From a virus, in the IMG/VR virus record IMGVR_UViG_3300043409_000960, positions 1-22,495 of that record: a stretch of 22,495 bases of DNA, one strand, 5' to 3'. How positions within the stretch are numbered: position 1 is the stretch's first letter; every line of letters starts with the position of its first letter. Made by a program: the position numbers and the translations under genes. This document shows, in pieces, positions 5,820 through 13,794 of this stretch. The notes beneath the pieces are model-generated. The model did no database searches. It was not told the origin of the DNA and worked only from the letters and a program-made list of their open reading frames with translations.

Positions 5820-7780
5820 AAGAGCTATTAATAAACGGCAAACGAATTGATTTGGGCGAAGATTCAAAAATCGGTGTTACGTTTCAAGCGAATAATATCG
5901 GAGAACTTCAAAATAGACAAGGTACAACGACAAATACTTTTTTAGTTCCAAACACTCAAAACAACGCCGAAAAATTAGAACATTCGAACTTAGTAACCTC
6001 GTCCAGTTCTTTACCTTACGAAAAATTAACCGCTACTTTTAAGGACGGCGGGATTGAAATAATAAGCGAAGGGAGCGCGTATATTATCAGTTCAACAAAT
6101 AACAGTTATTCAATTGAAATTGTCGGGGGAAACGTTGATTTATCTATAAAATTAGGAGACACGGCGGTCGGGGAATTATACGCCGACGATGAGGTTTATG
6201 ACTGGACACTTGACAATATCGTTGACGCCCGAAATTTAGATTTATATTTTCATTATCCAGCCGTTGACTTTCGAAGCGATATAGACACGTTCTTTACAGT
6301 TCCAACCGTCAACGCTCAGGCTTTAATACCTTGCGCCGTTATTTCAAAAATGTTTGATAGGCTTGAAACTTTCACGGGTTACACTTTTACGGGTTCGTAT
6401 TTTGATAGCAGCGATCATTTAACAATGATTTTGACACCTGACAGTTTTACAGTCAACCCCTTGTATATTAGTCAAGAAGAAACCGAAGCAAGTTTAGCCC
6501 CGTCGGTTTATGTTTATAATGAACTCGGGGAGTTGTTTATCGGACAAGGCTCAGGCGTGACAATAGCGCAATTTTTCCCAGTTCAAAACGTATTTGACAC
6601 GGACTTTTTAAGTAACAACTATTCACCCACAGATACGCATATCGGAAAACTTACTTTTGTTTCTCAATATAACTTTATTTGGCAGCATATTAACACCGTG
6701 AGCGCGACAGGCTGGGACGACGAAGAGTCGTTTTATGTAGTTACTCAAATTAAAAGATTCTCAGATAATGAAGTGCTCGCAGAAATAACAAGCGAAACCG
6801 TTACAACTCAATATAGTACTGGGTTTGTTGGGGAAAATGATTTTGTTGTTTCGGTTGAAACTGACGAAATACAACTCGATGCGGGCGAAGTTTATTTTTG
6901 TGTCCATAAATTGTATATTGCTTCTTTTGACGACCAAGACACAACGATTACAATGTACGAAATCGAAAGCGTTTTTAAACATACACCGACTTTGTTAATT
7001 GCTTTCGGTACACCTATGCGCTTTAGGGATTTATTCCGAATGAAAGTAAAGGACGTTTTAAAAGACATCTTAAATTTAAGGGGCTTAATCATTCAAACAA
7101 ACAACTACACAAAAGAGGTTTCATTTAATTTCTTTGAAGATTTGAACACAAATAAGGCAATAGCTAAAGATTGGAGTAGTAAAGTTGTTTCGACTGAATA
7201 TAAATTACAGTATTTGTTTGGGAACTATGCACAAAAAAACTACGCTCGATTTAAACCCGACAAAGAAGTAACCGAGTTTCTCGGGGATTCATTCTTTGAA
7301 GTTGATAACGAAAACCTAGACAAAGAAAAAACAGTAATACAAATAAACCATTCAGCAACCGAACAAGAAAATAGATATTTAGGTTATAATATCCCAAACA
7401 TTAAAGCAATAAACAGCGCGACGCTTTGGCAAAAACCGACCTACCGACTTTTAAATTCAGAAATACAAGACACTTCATTCAGTGTAAATTTCACGGACGG
7501 GGTGGATTCTTTGAATTTAACAAATAATATTCCCTTTGCTCGGTTTATTGGTTTCGATGTTTTGATTCCTGAGTATTACGAAACTTTAATTTCGATTCTT
7601 GACCAAACAAAATTTATTGTTTTGAGTGTGAATTTAACCGCTATCGAGATTCAAGAACTTGACTTTTCAATTCCGATTTATTTAAAATTGATTGATCGCA
7701 ATATTGACGGCTATTTTTATATTAACAAAATTGAAAACTACAAAGGCGGGGCGACCCGTTGCGAATTTATACGACTATGA
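5816..7780 (+). CDS. Large tail structural protein (tail hub/fibre-like)
   Basis: The 654-residue protein begins MKELLINGKRIDLGEDSKIGVTFQANNIGELQNRQGTTTNTFLVP, an N-terminal pattern often met in large tail proteins of Bacteroidetes phages. The middle is beta-rich, with several jelly-roll-like stretches (about residues 190-400). Residues about 400-440 hold a helix (RFRDLFRMKVKDVLKDILNLRGLIIQTNN) followed by strands, as in tail hub proteins. It ends just before the tape measure, overlapping it by ATGA at 7777. It is most likely a tail-tip or fibre-hub component that contacts the cell surface; the sequence shows no enzyme motif. The assignment to a subtype is uncertain. Confidence 0.6.
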   Translation: MKELLINGKRIDLGEDSKIGVTFQANNIGELQNRQGTTTNTFLVPNTQNNAEKLEHSNLVTSSSSLPYEKLTATFKDGGIEIISEGSAYIISSTNNSYSIEIVGGNVDLSIKLGDTAVGELYADDEVYDWTLDNIVDARNLDLYFHYPAVDFRSDIDTFFTVPTVNAQALIPCAVISKMFDRLETFTGYTFTGSYFDSSDHLTMILTPDSFTVNPLYISQEETEASLAPSVYVYNELGELFIGQGSGVTIAQFFPVQNVFDTDFLSNNYSPTDTHIGKLTFVSQYNFIWQHINTVSATGWDDEESFYVVTQIKRFSDNEVLAEITSETVTTQYSTGFVGENDFVVSVETDEIQLDAGEVYFCVHKLYIASFDDQDTTITMYEIESVFKHTPTLLIAFGTPMRFRDLFRMKVKDVLKDILNLRGLIIQTNNYTKEVSFNFFEDLNTNKAIAKDWSSKVVSTEYKLQYLFGNYAQKNYARFKPDKEVTEFLGDSFFEVDNENLDKEKTVIQINHSATEQENRYLGYNIPNIKAINSATLWQKPTYRLLNSEIQDTSFSVNFTDGVDSLNLTNNIPFARFIGFDVLIPEYYETLISILDQTKFIVLSVNLTAIEIQELDFSIPIYLKLIDRNIDGYFYINKIENYKGGATRCEFIRL

Positions 7781-10569
7781 GCGAAGAGAAAATAATTTTA
7801 TTAAAAGTTGAATTAGACGTTGCGGGACTTCAAAAGAACGCAACCGAAGCCGAAAACAAATTAAAACAACTTGTCCCAGCTCTCAAGTCAATAAAAGACG
7901 CTCAGGGGGTTAATACTATTGAATACAAGAAAGCTCAAGCCGAAGTAAAGCAATACAATAAACAATTAACTGACTCGGTTAAGGCTTTACAATTAAACGA
8001 AAATACAACGCGTAATAATTCGGGCTCAATCAATGACATGAGAGAGCAACTAAGCGCGGCAACTATAGCTTACAATGCTTTGAGTAAAGAGCAGCGGGAA
8101 AATGCCGACATTGGCGGTAAAATGCAAAGCGAAATAAAAGGAATTTCGGACGCTTTAAAAGACCAAGAAAGCGCAATAGGTGACAACCGCCGAAACGTTG
8201 GAAATTATGCGGGTTCACTTGCTGAATTAAAAAAGGAATTAAAAAACCTAAAAGGCGAAATGGTCGGGCTTGATGCTGGTTCTGACGAATACCAACAAGC
8301 CAGCGAGAAAGCGGGTAAATTAGGGGACAAAATAAAAGAGGTTAACGAAAACGTAAAAGCGTCAAGCGGTGGCACGGGCTTTGAAAAGTTATCTAATAAC
8401 ATGGGGCTCATTAAAGGCGACCTTGAAAATATGGACTTTGCGGGCGTTTCTGAGAAAATGAAGCAAATGGCTGTTATCTCAAAGGGAATGACTTTTAAAG
8501 AAGTTATTGGAGGTTTAAAAGATATGGGCTCAAGTCTTTTGAGTTTGGGTAAAGCTATTTTAATGAACCCTTTATTTTTAATGGTCGGCGCAATTGTAGC
8601 TATTGGAGTAGCTTTAAAAATGTGGAGTGACTCAGTAAAACAAGAAGCCGTTGAGGCACAACAAGCGCACACAAAAGCGATTGAAAAAAATATTGAAGCT
8701 ATGGATTTGCAAGCTAAAAGAGCCAAAGAAATAAGCGACTTGGTTATAAAACGCGCGGAACTTGAGGGCAAATCGACAAAAGAAATCGGAAACTTAAAAC
8801 TCAAAGCTTTAAGAGATGAGCACCAAAACGAAATAAACGAACGGGCTTTACAGATTCAAGCGGTAACCTCACTTGTAAAGAAAAAAAGACTAGCAGAAAC
8901 AAAAGAGGACAAAGAAGCAATTCAAGAAAAAATTGATAACCACATTAAAGAGGCAAACGATTTATATTTTAACCAGCAAACATTTAACGAACGTTACAAA
9001 CAACAACAAAGAGAAATTAATAACCAAATAGCCGAAGAAGAAAAAGCAGCTCAGGACAAACGAATAGCTGCAGCACAAAAAGCACATGACGACCGAATAG
9101 CTTTAGAGCGTCGAATAAAAGATTTATTACTCGAGAACACCGATTTAACGATTGAAAACGAAGAAAAGGCAATTGAGGCAAAATATAAGTTTTTAACTGA
9201 CACAGCCGAAGAAAACAACGAAGAACTTTTAAGACTTGAAAAGGAAAAGAACGAAGAATTAACGGCGCTGGATTTAAAAGCAAAGGAGCAGGACAAAGCA
9301 AATTTAAACGAAAGTTATAAACGTGAAATTGAGGATGCCAAAGGACAAAAAGAAGTAATAAAAGATTTGAAAGCAAACCAAGTTTTAGAACTTGCGGCAA
9401 TTGATACGGATTATGAACAAAAGAAAAAAGACAGGAACGCCGCAACGGCAAAAACTGAAAAGGATTTAAACGCCCAAAAAGTAAAAGACGAAAAAAGAAC
9501 CGCCGCAGAAATTGAAGTAATAAGTGCGGAATTGGAATTAGCAAAGGTCAAAGGTAGCGAAGGCGAATTTAATGCGTGGTCAAATCTTCAATTTGCAAAG
9601 ATACACCAAATAGAAGCTTTAGCGGCTTTGGAACTTGAGAACGCAAATTTAACAGCAGCACAAAAAATAAAGATTGCAAAAGAGTCTGAATTAGCAATTC
9701 AAAATATTCATAACGAAACCTTCGCAAACAGCAAAACAAAAAGCGAAGAAGCAACGGCAATTTTAAGTACTGAGACAGCAAACAAAGCAACCGTTGCGCT
9801 TAACACGGCTGGACAGCTTTCGGATTCTCTTTTTCAAATTGCACAAAATCAAAACGCTCAAGAACTGATTGACGAACAAAACAAGTTCGATGCAAAAAGC
9901 AAATTATTAAACGACCAGCTCGCAAACAATTTAATAACTCAAGCTCAGTTCGACGGGCAAATGAGCGCCTTGAGTTCATCTTTTAACGCCAAAGAAAGCG
10001 CCTTAAAAGAGAAAGCATTTAAACAAAATAAAGCAAGTCAATTAATTAGTGCGACAATAGCCGCAGCCGTTGGGGTTGTTAGCGCTTTAGCCGCACCGCC
10101 GCCCGCTGGTTTGGTTTTGGCTGGAATTGCTGGGGCTTTGGGAGCGGTACAAATTGCTTTGATCGCTTCGCAACCGACGCCGAAATTTGCTAAAGGTGGA
10201 ATTTTCGGGGGCAAATCACACGCCGAAGGGGGGACGCGCGGAACCTTTGACGACGGTACACAGATTGAAGTTGAAAAAGATGAGGCGTTTGTTATTATAA
10301 ACAAGCGTTCGACTGGTATGTTATCGAGGCTCTCAGATATTAATCAAATGGGGGGTGGTGTTCCATTAATGGAGAAAGGCGGTTTAATGAAATTCGCAGG
10401 GGGTGGGGCTATCGCTTCGGGGCTTTCGCAACCTATCGACGATAAATTTAACACTCAAAACCAATTAATACAAGCCTTTAGTTTGATTCCGTCGCCCGTT
10501 GTTTTAGTACAGGACATAAATAGCGCTCAGGGCAATTTGTCAAGGGTTACCGACCGAGCAAATTTTTAA
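7777..10569 (+). CDS. Tape measure protein
   Basis: I choose ATG 7777 (overlapping the previous stop, product MSEEKIILLKVELDVAGL) over the upstream ATG at 7759. The product is 930 residues. It is overwhelmingly helical and charged, with long coiled-coil stretches (about residues 290-680, rich in Glu, Lys, Ala). There is a hydrophobic segment at about 261-285 (AILMNPLFLMVGAIVAIGVAL) and another at about 758-799 (TIAAAVGVVSALA and following). A Gly-rich C-terminal part (FAKGGIFGGKSHAEGGTRGTFDDG) is typical of tape measure proteins. It sets tail length and is ejected with the DNA; hydrophobic parts are thought to help membrane passage. At roughly 0.15 nm per residue it would predict a tail near 140 nm, a rough inference. 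Size and composition make this call firm. Confidence 0.93.
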   Translation: MSEEKIILLKVELDVAGLQKNATEAENKLKQLVPALKSIKDAQGVNTIEYKKAQAEVKQYNKQLTDSVKALQLNENTTRNNSGSINDMREQLSAATIAYNALSKEQRENADIGGKMQSEIKGISDALKDQESAIGDNRRNVGNYAGSLAELKKELKNLKGEMVGLDAGSDEYQQASEKAGKLGDKIKEVNENVKASSGGTGFEKLSNNMGLIKGDLENMDFAGVSEKMKQMAVISKGMTFKEVIGGLKDMGSSLLSLGKAILMNPLFLMVGAIVAIGVALKMWSDSVKQEAVEAQQAHTKAIEKNIEAMDLQAKRAKEISDLVIKRAELEGKSTKEIGNLKLKALRDEHQNEINERALQIQAVTSLVKKKRLAETKEDKEAIQEKIDNHIKEANDLYFNQQTFNERYKQQQREINNQIAEEEKAAQDKRIAAAQKAHDDRIALERRIKDLLLENTDLTIENEEKAIEAKYKFLTDTAEENNEELLRLEKEKNEELTALDLKAKEQDKANLNESYKREIEDAKGQKEVIKDLKANQVLELAAIDTDYEQKKKDRNAATAKTEKDLNAQKVKDEKRTAAEIEVISAELELAKVKGSEGEFNAWSNLQFAKIHQIEALAALELENANLTAAQKIKIAKESELAIQNIHNETFANSKTKSEEATAILSTETANKATVALNTAGQLSDSLFQIAQNQNAQELIDEQNKFDAKSKLLNDQLANNLITQAQFDGQMSALSSSFNAKESALKEKAFKQNKASQLISATIAAAVGVVSALAAPPPAGLVLAGIAGALGAVQIALIASQPTPKFAKGGIFGGKSHAEGGTRGTFDDGTQIEVEKDEAFVIINKRSTGMLSRLSDINQMGGGVPLMEKGGLMKFAGGGAIASGLSQPIDDKFNTQNQLIQAFSLIPSPVVLVQDINSAQGNLSRVTDRANF

Positions 10570-10577
10570 TATATTTG
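10570..10577 (+). promoter_or_regulatory. Bacteroidetes -7 box (TAnnTTTG) before the small HTH gene
   Basis: TATATTTG matches the -7 consensus exactly and lies 4 nt before the ATG at 10582, directly after the tape measure stop. A TTTG occurs at 10536-10539, but 30 nt away, which is longer than the usual spacing, so a -33 box is not convincing. It would start a near-leaderless transcript reading the HTH gene and the fibre genes. Confidence 0.5.
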
Positions 10578-10581
10578 TACT

Positions 10582-10809
10582 ATGAAAATTGAACTTTTAG
10601 ATAAATTACACGACAACGGAGAATTAAGGGAGTTGGTACATTCGGGACTCGTTTCGCCGTCGGTTATTAAGTGGCGTAAAATTTACCACGCTTACAATTT
10701 ACAAATAAATAAGGGAGTTAAAAAGACTCAAGCGATAACAGATATAGGGGACGTTTTCGACGTTTCAGAAAAGACAGTTTATTTAATACTTAAAAAATTC
10801 AAAGAATGA
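10582..10809 (+). CDS. Small helix-turn-helix protein
   Basis: This 75-residue protein is mostly helical. Residues about 48-75 (KTQAITDIGDVFDVSEKTVYLILKKFKE) form a typical helix-turn-helix of the Trp-repressor/transposase-like type, with DVFDVSEKTVYLILKKF as second and recognition helices. The N-terminal half (ELLDKLHDNGELRELVHSGLVSPSVIKWRKIYHAYNLQ) looks like a further helical bundle. It has an exact TAnnTTTG box 4 nt upstream and overlaps the next gene by ATGA. Placement between tape measure and fibre is odd for a regulator. It could control the fibre genes or could bind DNA without regulatory function; no target is visible. Confidence 0.65.
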   Translation: MKIELLDKLHDNGELRELVHSGLVSPSVIKWRKIYHAYNLQINKGVKKTQAITDIGDVFDVSEKTVYLILKKFKE

Positions 10810-12215
10810 AAATTTATAAACAAGGCAATTACATTAATTTAGTTGATGAGTCAAGCGATTTACTAAAAAGCGAACATTCGGCTCAAGTTAAAATAACAAG
10901 GTCAACAGAAAACGCGTCAAGCTATACGATTCAATCGGACGATATAGGAATAATTAACATTGATTTTTCAGATATTAAAGATGAGTTCGGGGACGCTTAC
11001 GCAAGTCAAGAAGCTTTTAATAGTTGGTATTCCAGTAATACGGGTTTTAATACGGCAACGGGCGGGAGCGTTGCAAACACGATTAAATTTATTGCGGAAA
11101 AATCAAATTTTCCAGCGGCTCAAACTGGCGTTATTACCTTAGAAGATAATGTAACTTATTTCATAACCTCAGAAATTGATTTGACGGGCGACCGTCTTTT
11201 ATGCGGTGTCAATACCGTTTTAATTGGTGGCTCGTCTGAAAATTGCCGTATTAAATCGACGGGGCTTGTTTCGGCTTTGATAACTTCAAATTATTCTTTA
11301 CCTATTCGAAACTTGACAATAGAAGCGGACCTAACTTTAAATTTAGATGGTGATGGAACTACAACGGCTTTAGATTGGTTCGGTGTAAACTTTACTGATT
11401 GCGCTGTTATTGGAACTATTAAAGACTATTCAAATTTTATAATGCAGGATTGTGCATTTCTTAATTCGGGTGGGTTAACGTTTGATGGTGCTATCGGAAC
11501 TATCGGAATATCTCAATGTTTGATTGATTGTAACGCTGCAAATACGGCTATTATATTACCAGCAACGTTAACAGTTTCAAGACGTTTTAGAATTATTTAT
11601 ACTTCGTTTGTTGTGCTAAGCGGTGAAACTGGTATAAATGTAAATGCAAGTGCAACAATTTCAGATGAGCGATACATATTAGATACGGCAAACTTTGCAG
11701 GGGGTGGGACGTACATAACGGGAGTTACTCAAACATCTAATAAAGCGTTGTTTATTAATTGCGTTGGGGTTACAAATACAGCCGTAAATGGTCAAATTTA
11801 TATGCAAGGCAACGCAACGGCTACAACTATATCAGTTCAAAATACCTTTTATAAGGTAGCAGGAACAACAACGGCAAGTGCGGACAATGCAAAGTATTTA
11901 ATGCCTTCAGATAATAGATTAACAAATGATGCTACTGTAACACGAAAGTATTTGATTCAATGCGTTCTTTCTTTCAATGGAACGGCAAACGATGTTTATC
12001 AATTTGGATTTTTTGATAGCGTTTTAAATGCAGTTAGAACACCCTCAAAAACTAAAGCAACGGCAAACGCTGCGGGACGAGCTGAAAACGTGGCTTTCGC
12101 TTGCGTTGTTTCACACGTTGCGGGGGATTACTTAGAAATTCACGCAACAAATACAAGCGGCGCGAGAAACGCAACGATTGACGCAATGAACTTTATTGTA
12201 ACAGAAATAAAATAA
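10806..12215 (+). CDS. Beta-helix tail fibre/spike-type protein
   Basis: The 469-residue protein has an N-terminal domain of about 90 residues (MKIYKQGNYINLVDESSDLLK, ending near ATGGSVANTIKF) of the kind that attaches Bacteroidetes phage appendages, followed by a long Gly/Thr/Asn-rich, beta-repetitive part (about 100-340: ITLEDNVTYFITSEIDLTGDRLLCGVNTVLIGG and so on) consistent with a right-handed beta-helix. The last 120 residues (RKYLIQCVLSFNGTANDVYQFGFFD to NFIVTEIK) look like a compact beta-sandwich cap. No hydrolase motif is obvious. It probably forms a trimeric fibre or spike that binds the host. It starts inside the HTH gene's stop (ATGA). Confidence 0.7.
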   Translation: MKIYKQGNYINLVDESSDLLKSEHSAQVKITRSTENASSYTIQSDDIGIINIDFSDIKDEFGDAYASQEAFNSWYSSNTGFNTATGGSVANTIKFIAEKSNFPAAQTGVITLEDNVTYFITSEIDLTGDRLLCGVNTVLIGGSSENCRIKSTGLVSALITSNYSLPIRNLTIEADLTLNLDGDGTTTALDWFGVNFTDCAVIGTIKDYSNFIMQDCAFLNSGGLTFDGAIGTIGISQCLIDCNAANTAIILPATLTVSRRFRIIYTSFVVLSGETGINVNASATISDERYILDTANFAGGGTYITGVTQTSNKALFINCVGVTNTAVNGQIYMQGNATATTISVQNTFYKVAGTTTASADNAKYLMPSDNRLTNDATVTRKYLIQCVLSFNGTANDVYQFGFFDSVLNAVRTPSKTKATANAAGRAENVAFACVVSHVAGDYLEIHATNTSGARNATIDAMNFIVTEIK

Positions 12216-12238
12216 TACCTTTAACAAAAATAAAAATT

Positions 12239-12610
12239 ATGAAAAATGAGTATTTAAAAAATGGGGACATTCTTTTTTTCAATTCAAAAGGATTAAAGAG
12301 AATTTTCAAAGGGTTAAACAAAACAAATACGGCTATCTTTTTAATCATTGAGGGCGAAAGCGTTGTTTCTTTTTTCAATGGTCGAAATGTAATCATTCAA
12401 AGCTATTTTAAATTTAATAACGATTTTAATTATATTTCAGCTTCGCCCCTTTGGATTAAAAACCCGTTAAAAGATGTTGTTATTCGTTTAGGCTTTTCGA
12501 ATTATAAAAATAGCGATCAGTATATCGGTGAACTTTTAGGGGCTAAAGATTTTGAAGCGTTTAAAACTGGCGACACTATGAATTTTTGTATAAAGAATGA
12601 ATGGTTATAG
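12239..12610 (+). CDS. Unknown small phage protein
   Basis: I do not recognise this 123-residue protein. It is basic in the first third (GLKRIFKGLNKTNTAIFLIIEGE) and has alternating strands and short helices. It has no signal peptide or transmembrane helix. The start follows an A-rich stretch (caaaaataaaaatt) typical of Bacteroidetes initiation. Its end overlaps the glycosyltransferase start by 10 nt, so the two are likely co-translated. It may be a fibre-associated or accessory protein, but the sequence gives no direct function. Confidence 0.55.
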   Translation: MKNEYLKNGDILFFNSKGLKRIFKGLNKTNTAIFLIIEGESVVSFFNGRNVIIQSYFKFNNDFNYISASPLWIKNPLKDVVIRLGFSNYKNSDQYIGELLGAKDFEAFKTGDTMNFCIKNEWL

Positions 12611-13251
12611 GCGTTTTAATTCCTGACAGACGAGACCGAAAAGACTTTTTAAATCACTGTCTTTTAATGGTCGGTAATCAAACCCGTTACCCTGACTTTA
12701 TCGAGCTGGTAAATTACGAGCCGTTAAGTAAAAGCGTTGATTTAACCCAAAGAGTTAAAAAAGGGTTTCACTCTTTGAAGGCTCAGGGGTGCGATTGCGT
12801 TTTAATAATGGAAAACGACGATTATTATTCTAAAGAGTATATTCAAACACTTTCAGAAAATTGGAATAATTCGGGACGTCCTGACATCTTCGGGACAAAT
12901 CAAACTATTTACTATCATTTAGGACAAAGAAAATACAACGTTTTAAAACATTCGGGGCGGGCTTCTTTAATGAATACTTTAATAAATTGTAACGCTGTTT
13001 TTGATTTTCCAGCCGACGATTTAATTTATTTAGATATTTATCTTTGGGAAAATTTAAACGGTAAAACCTTCACCCCTTATAATTTTTTGTCTTTAGGAAT
13101 AAAACATGGCGTCGGGCTTTGCGGTGGCAATGGTCACAATTCAATGCGATACAAAAACGACGATAAAGATTTAACATTTTTGAAATGTATTGAGCGCGAC
13201 AGTTTTAATTTCTATTCGTCCATATCGGTAAAAATGCAGACAAAGCGCTGA
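12601..13251 (+). CDS. GT-A-type glycosyltransferase-like protein
   Basis: The 216-residue protein begins with a nucleotide-sugar-type fold (MVIGVLIPDRRDRKDFLNHCLLMVGNQTRYPDFIELVNY) and has an acidic motif ENDDYY at residues 71-76 after CVLIM. This fits the metal-binding DxD-like position of family 2 (GT-A) glycosyltransferases. A catalytic-base-like acidic cluster may be ADDLIYLD near 138-145. It lacks membrane helices and is short for the family, as is common in phage versions. It lies downstream of the fibre genes and converges with the minus-strand gene, overlapping it by 47 nt. Possible roles are modifying host surface glycans or virion proteins; the substrate cannot be told from sequence. 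Confidence 0.72.
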   Translation: MVIGVLIPDRRDRKDFLNHCLLMVGNQTRYPDFIELVNYEPLSKSVDLTQRVKKGFHSLKAQGCDCVLIMENDDYYSKEYIQTLSENWNNSGRPDIFGTNQTIYYHLGQRKYNVLKHSGRASLMNTLINCNAVFDFPADDLIYLDIYLWENLNGKTFTPYNFLSLGIKHGVGLCGGNGHNSMRYKNDDKDLTFLKCIERDSFNFYSSISVKMQTKR

Positions 13252-13738
13252 AACTTGAGCCGACATACAAAGACACCCCGCGAGCGTTTAACGCTTTTTT
13301 AAGCTCTTTAAAATCTGTTAACGCCTTGTCTTTTGAATTGCCTTTAAAATGTTTATGCGTTTGAAAGTCGGCGCCGTGTAAAACGATACATTTCGCCCCC
13401 ATTTTAAAAGCTAGGATTACAGCGACGTAAGTACTATTATTTGAATAGCAAAATTTATTATTATCAATTTCAGATACAAAACCCCGACCCCTATTAAATT
13501 CTATTTTGTTAAAGTTTGGTATAAAAGACCACTCGTCAAGCTGGGAATAAAAGCCCTCGCAATTTGTACTTTTTAAGATCGCTAAACGCTCACTATTAAA
13601 AGCCGTTGGAATATCAACGCAAACGACAAAATCGGTTTTAATTTTGCCGTGTATATCGTTGACACCTATCGTTGTGCAACCGTCGGGCTTATATTCGCTC
13701 AGGCTTTCGCCCATTCCTAAAACGTGTATTAATTCCAT
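13205..13738 (-). CDS. Rossmann-type protein, DUF115/GT42-like
   Basis: This is the only minus-strand gene here and encodes 177 residues. Residues about 4-15 read IHVLGMGESLSEY, close to the GNGPSL nucleotide-binding signature of DUF115 and sialyltransferase-like proteins. TIGVND at about 23-28, a central acidic VCVDIP, and a C-terminal NNSTYVAVILAFKMGAKCIVLHGADFQTHKHF fit the same fold. These proteins act on sugars or glycans (motility accessory factor and related enzymes); a direct assignment is not possible. It converges on the glycosyltransferase and shares the last 47 nt with it. Its start is 54 nt from the protease start on the other strand. The orientation suggests an acquired accessory (moron) gene. 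Confidence 0.65.
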   Translation of the reverse strand: MELIHVLGMGESLSEYKPDGCTTIGVNDIHGKIKTDFVVCVDIPTAFNSERLAILKSTNCEGFYSQLDEWSFIPNFNKIEFNRGRGFVSEIDNNKFCYSNNSTYVAVILAFKMGAKCIVLHGADFQTHKHFKGNSKDKALTDFKELKKALNARGVSLYVGSSFSALSAFLPIWTNRN

Positions 13739-13778
13739 AATTGTAAAAAGTGGGTTAATTTTTCGCCGAATTTAAGAA

Positions 13779-13794
13779 ATAGTTTTGTAACTAT
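13779..13794 (+). promoter_or_regulatory. Promoter -7 box in an inverted repeat at the protease start
   Basis: TAgtTTTG at 13780-13787 matches the Bacteroidetes -7 consensus. It lies inside a 6-bp inverted repeat (ATAGTT at 13779-13784, AACTAT at 13789-13794, four-base spacer) that runs into the protease start codon at 13793. The transcript would start at or next to the ATG. The repeat could be an operator. The -33 region is not convincing. Confidence 0.5.

Noticed and set aside
7759-7776. Upstream ATG for the tape measure (six extra residues)
   Set aside because: ATG 7777 forms the ATGA overlap seen throughout this operon and starts the usual tape-measure N-terminus.
9017-9544. Long antisense open frames across the tape measure (also 8205-8804, 9051-9296, 10038-10304)
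   Set aside because: Their products are Leu/Ser/Phe-rich low-complexity sequences, as expected from the reverse strand of a Lys/Glu/Ala-rich coiled-coil gene. No start context or domain was seen.
10536-10539. TTTG as a -33 box for the 10570 promoter
   Set aside because: The 30-nt spacing is longer than usual for Bacteroidetes promoters, so it was not annotated.
10960-11142. Overlapping + strand frame within the fibre gene
   Set aside because: A short out-of-frame reading of the N-terminal domain of the real 469-residue protein, without its own start context.
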